NCBI RefSeq assembly: GCF_000346755.1
Contig: NZ_ANNV01000156.1
Coordinates: 1 to 33,457 of the forward strand
Direction of reading: 5' to 3'
DNA length: 33,457 nucleotides
DNA from: Pseudomonas sp. CBZ-4
Lineage (GTDB): Bacteria; Pseudomonadota; Gammaproteobacteria; Pseudomonadales; Pseudomonadaceae
The notes beneath the pieces were generated by a model. The model was given only the letters and a program-made list of their open reading frames with translations. It made no database searches and had not been told where the DNA came from. This document shows, piece by piece, positions 31,982 through 33,457 of this stretch. The first letter of the stretch is position 1. The number at the start of each line of letters is the position of its first letter. Both the position numbers and the translations under genes were made by a program.

Positions 31982-33277
31982 CTATCCTTGGGAACGGCAC
32001 CATTGTGCAGGATCGCTCGGGCGGCCCTGCTGACGAATAGCGAAGTACAGCGCCGGGGTGTCCTGGCCACCACTGTTACCGACAGTGGAGATGGATTCAC
32101 CAGCTTTTACAACATCACCTGCCGACTTGAGTAAAGTCTGATTGTGGCCGTAAAGGCTCAAATAGCCATTACCGTGATCCAAAATCACCAACAAACCGGC
32201 GCCCCGCAGCCAATCGGCAAACACCACACGGCCACCGTGGACGGCGTGGACCTGGCTGCCGGAGGAGGCGCTGATCATCACCCCATCCCACTTGGCACGG
32301 GTGTCATCGCCACGGGTTTCACCGAAGCGTGCCAGTAGTCGACCATCAACTGGCCATGGAAGTTTGCCGCGGGCTGAAGCAAAAGGGCCGCCGAAGTTCT
32401 CGCCGGCGCTGGAAACCAGCGGGCCAGGGGCTGCATGCGCCGGTTTACGCGGCGCCGGAGCATCCGTGGTGGCTGCCAGCTCGGCCTCACGCTGACGCTT
32501 TTTTTCGGCTTCCTGCTGGGCGATCAGCGCTTTCTGGCGCGCTTCTTCGGCCTCACGTGCCTGGCGGGCCAGGGTTTCTTCGATGGTCTTGAGGACTTTG
32601 CCCAGGTCGGCCTGGTCCTGCTCGCGGGCCTGGAGCTTGGCGTCGCGGGCCTTCACGTCGTCATTGAGCTTGGCCAGGGCCTGCTGGCGTTCCTTGCGCA
32701 CCTGTTCCAACTGATCGCGCTGGGTGTCGAGGGCGGTCTTCTGGTCGAGCAGCTGTGATTGCTGGTCGGCGATTTCCTGCTCGACGTTGGCCAGCTGGCG
32801 CAGGGTCTCGTTGAAACCCTTCAGTTGCGCGAGACGCGCCTGGCTCAGGTAGTCGTAATAGGTGAGGGTGCGCGCAAATTTTTCCGGATTCTGCTGGTTC
32901 AGCAGCAGCTTGAGGTATTCCTGGCGGCCGCTCTGGTAGGCGGCACGGGCCTGGATGGCGATCAGGCGTTGCTGTTCAACGCGTGCGCCCTGGAGTTTTT
33001 TTTTCTCAGCGTCGAGTCGCTCCAGTTCCGACTCGCTCTTCTTTAATTCTTTTTGCAGCTCCTGGACCTGCTTCTCCAGCTTGCCCATCTCGGTTTCCGT
33101 ACCGCGCAGGTCTTTCTGCACCCCGGATTTTTCTTCCTGGAGCTTGCCGAGCAGCTTTTTCAGCTCGGTAATGTCCTGACGCGTAGCGTCCAACTGTTGT
33201 TGGGTTTGTGCGCGCTCGTCGGCAAATGCCGGTTGGAGCAGGCAGACAAGGGCAAGGGTAATCAAGGCGCGAAGCAT
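31982..33277 (-). CDS. envC: EnvC-like murein hydrolase activator with degenerate LytM domain
   Basis: This encodes a 431-residue periplasmic protein with signal peptide MLRALITLALVCLLQPAFA, a long coiled coil (about 21-265) and a C-terminal LytM/M23 domain (about 305-425). Two zinc-ligand sites are lost: the first His position reads KWD (329-331), and the HxH motif reads ALYF (409-412). It should therefore activate amidases rather than cut peptidoglycan, as EnvC does in E. coli. The ATG at 33277 is chosen for the signal peptide. A longer frame runs further upstream without protein-like sequence. It is the first visible gene of envC-ctpA-yibQ. Confidence 0.93.
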   Translation of the reverse strand: MLRALITLALVCLLQPAFADERAQTQQQLDATRQDITELKKLLGKLQEEKSGVQKDLRGTETEMGKLEKQVQELQKELKKSESELERLDAEKKKLQGARVEQQRLIAIQARAAYQSGRQEYLKLLLNQQNPEKFARTLTYYDYLSQARLAQLKGFNETLRQLANVEQEIADQQSQLLDQKTALDTQRDQLEQVRKERQQALAKLNDDVKARDAKLQAREQDQADLGKVLKTIEETLARQAREAEEARQKALIAQQEAEKKRQREAELAATTDAPAPRKPAHAAPGPLVSSAGENFGGPFASARGKLPWPVDGRLLARFGETRGDDTRAKWDGVMISASSGSQVHAVHGGRVVFADWLRGAGLLVILDHGNGYLSLYGHNQTLLKSAGDVVKAGESISTVGNSGGQDTPALYFAIRQQGRPSDPAQWCRSQG

Positions 33278-33424
33278 AGAGGCGGGCGACACCAGGGAAA
33301 TGGACGGCCTAGTATGCCCGCCAACTGCTGCAAAAAAAACGCCCAATTCGGGCTGGGGGGCAAGATAGGTGCCGAGTGGCGGGGGTATGGCTAAAAGACA
33401 TCTCTGAAAGCTGTGCAAAACAAA

Positions 33425-33457
33425 TGTGGGAGCGGGCTTGCCCGCGATGGCGGTGGG
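33425..33457. repeat. REP sequence, truncated by the window end
   Basis: TGTGGGAGCGGGCTTGCCCG and the following CGAT match the left arm of the two REPINs. The partner arm, if present, lies outside the window. Confidence 0.85.

Overview
The window looks like a chromosomal segment of a fluorescent Pseudomonas (P. fluorescens group). The evidence is GC-rich coding, a complete lapA-end/lapD/lapG adhesion locus, REP/REPIN repeats of the 'GTGGGAGCGGGCTTGCCCGCGA' type, and core gene blocks (asmA-mutY-yggX, hisB-hisH-DUF2164-hisA-hisF, envC-ctpA-yibQ) in the arrangement typical of Pseudomonas. No prophage, IS element, CRISPR array or integrated island was seen.

Layout. (1) 1-4134: 3' end of a giant type I-secreted adhesin (LapA type) with 306-bp tandem repeats, a PA14-like lectin domain, a von Willebrand A domain and RTX repeats. 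A 112-aa protein of unknown function follows. (2) 4654-7304: lapG-lapD on the minus strand, the periplasmic protease and the c-di-GMP receptor that control release of LapA. (3) 7305-8556: a divergent intergenic region with a near-consensus FleQ box, then an orphan cellulose-type BcsQ ATPase with no cellulose synthase genes in the window. (4) 8557-13002: a convergent gap with consensus DnaA boxes, a METTL25-like methyltransferase, and a polar amino-acid ABC importer (ATPase, binding protein, two permeases). (5) 13003-14947: a long regulatory region with a textbook sigma-54 promoter driving gabP. (6) 14965-19834: a REPIN, a small conserved protein and an alpha/beta hydrolase, a two-gene PaaA2/ParE2-like toxin-antitoxin pair, a BASS/ACR3-like transporter and an ArnT-like membrane glycosyltransferase. 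(7) 20059-23793: tRNA-Phe with promoter and terminator, then yggX, mutY and asmA on the minus strand. (8) 24120-25781: an OFA-family MFS transporter. (9) 25796-29049: a REPIN, a promoter and the histidine biosynthesis genes. (10) 29117-33277: a stand-alone family 3 solute-binding protein, and the envC-ctpA-yibQ cell-envelope operon on the minus strand. The window ends in a truncated REP.

How the genes work together. LapA, LapD and LapG form one surface-retention switch. When c-di-GMP is high, LapD holds LapG and LapA stays on the surface. When it is low, LapG cuts LapA off. The FleQ box between lapG and bcsQ suggests that c-di-GMP may also act on transcription here. HisB, HisH, HisA and HisF carry out consecutive or paired steps of histidine synthesis. 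EnvC and CtpA both act on peptidoglycan remodelling. MutY and YggX both protect against oxidative damage. Calls rest on reading translations and motifs by eye. No database search was run.
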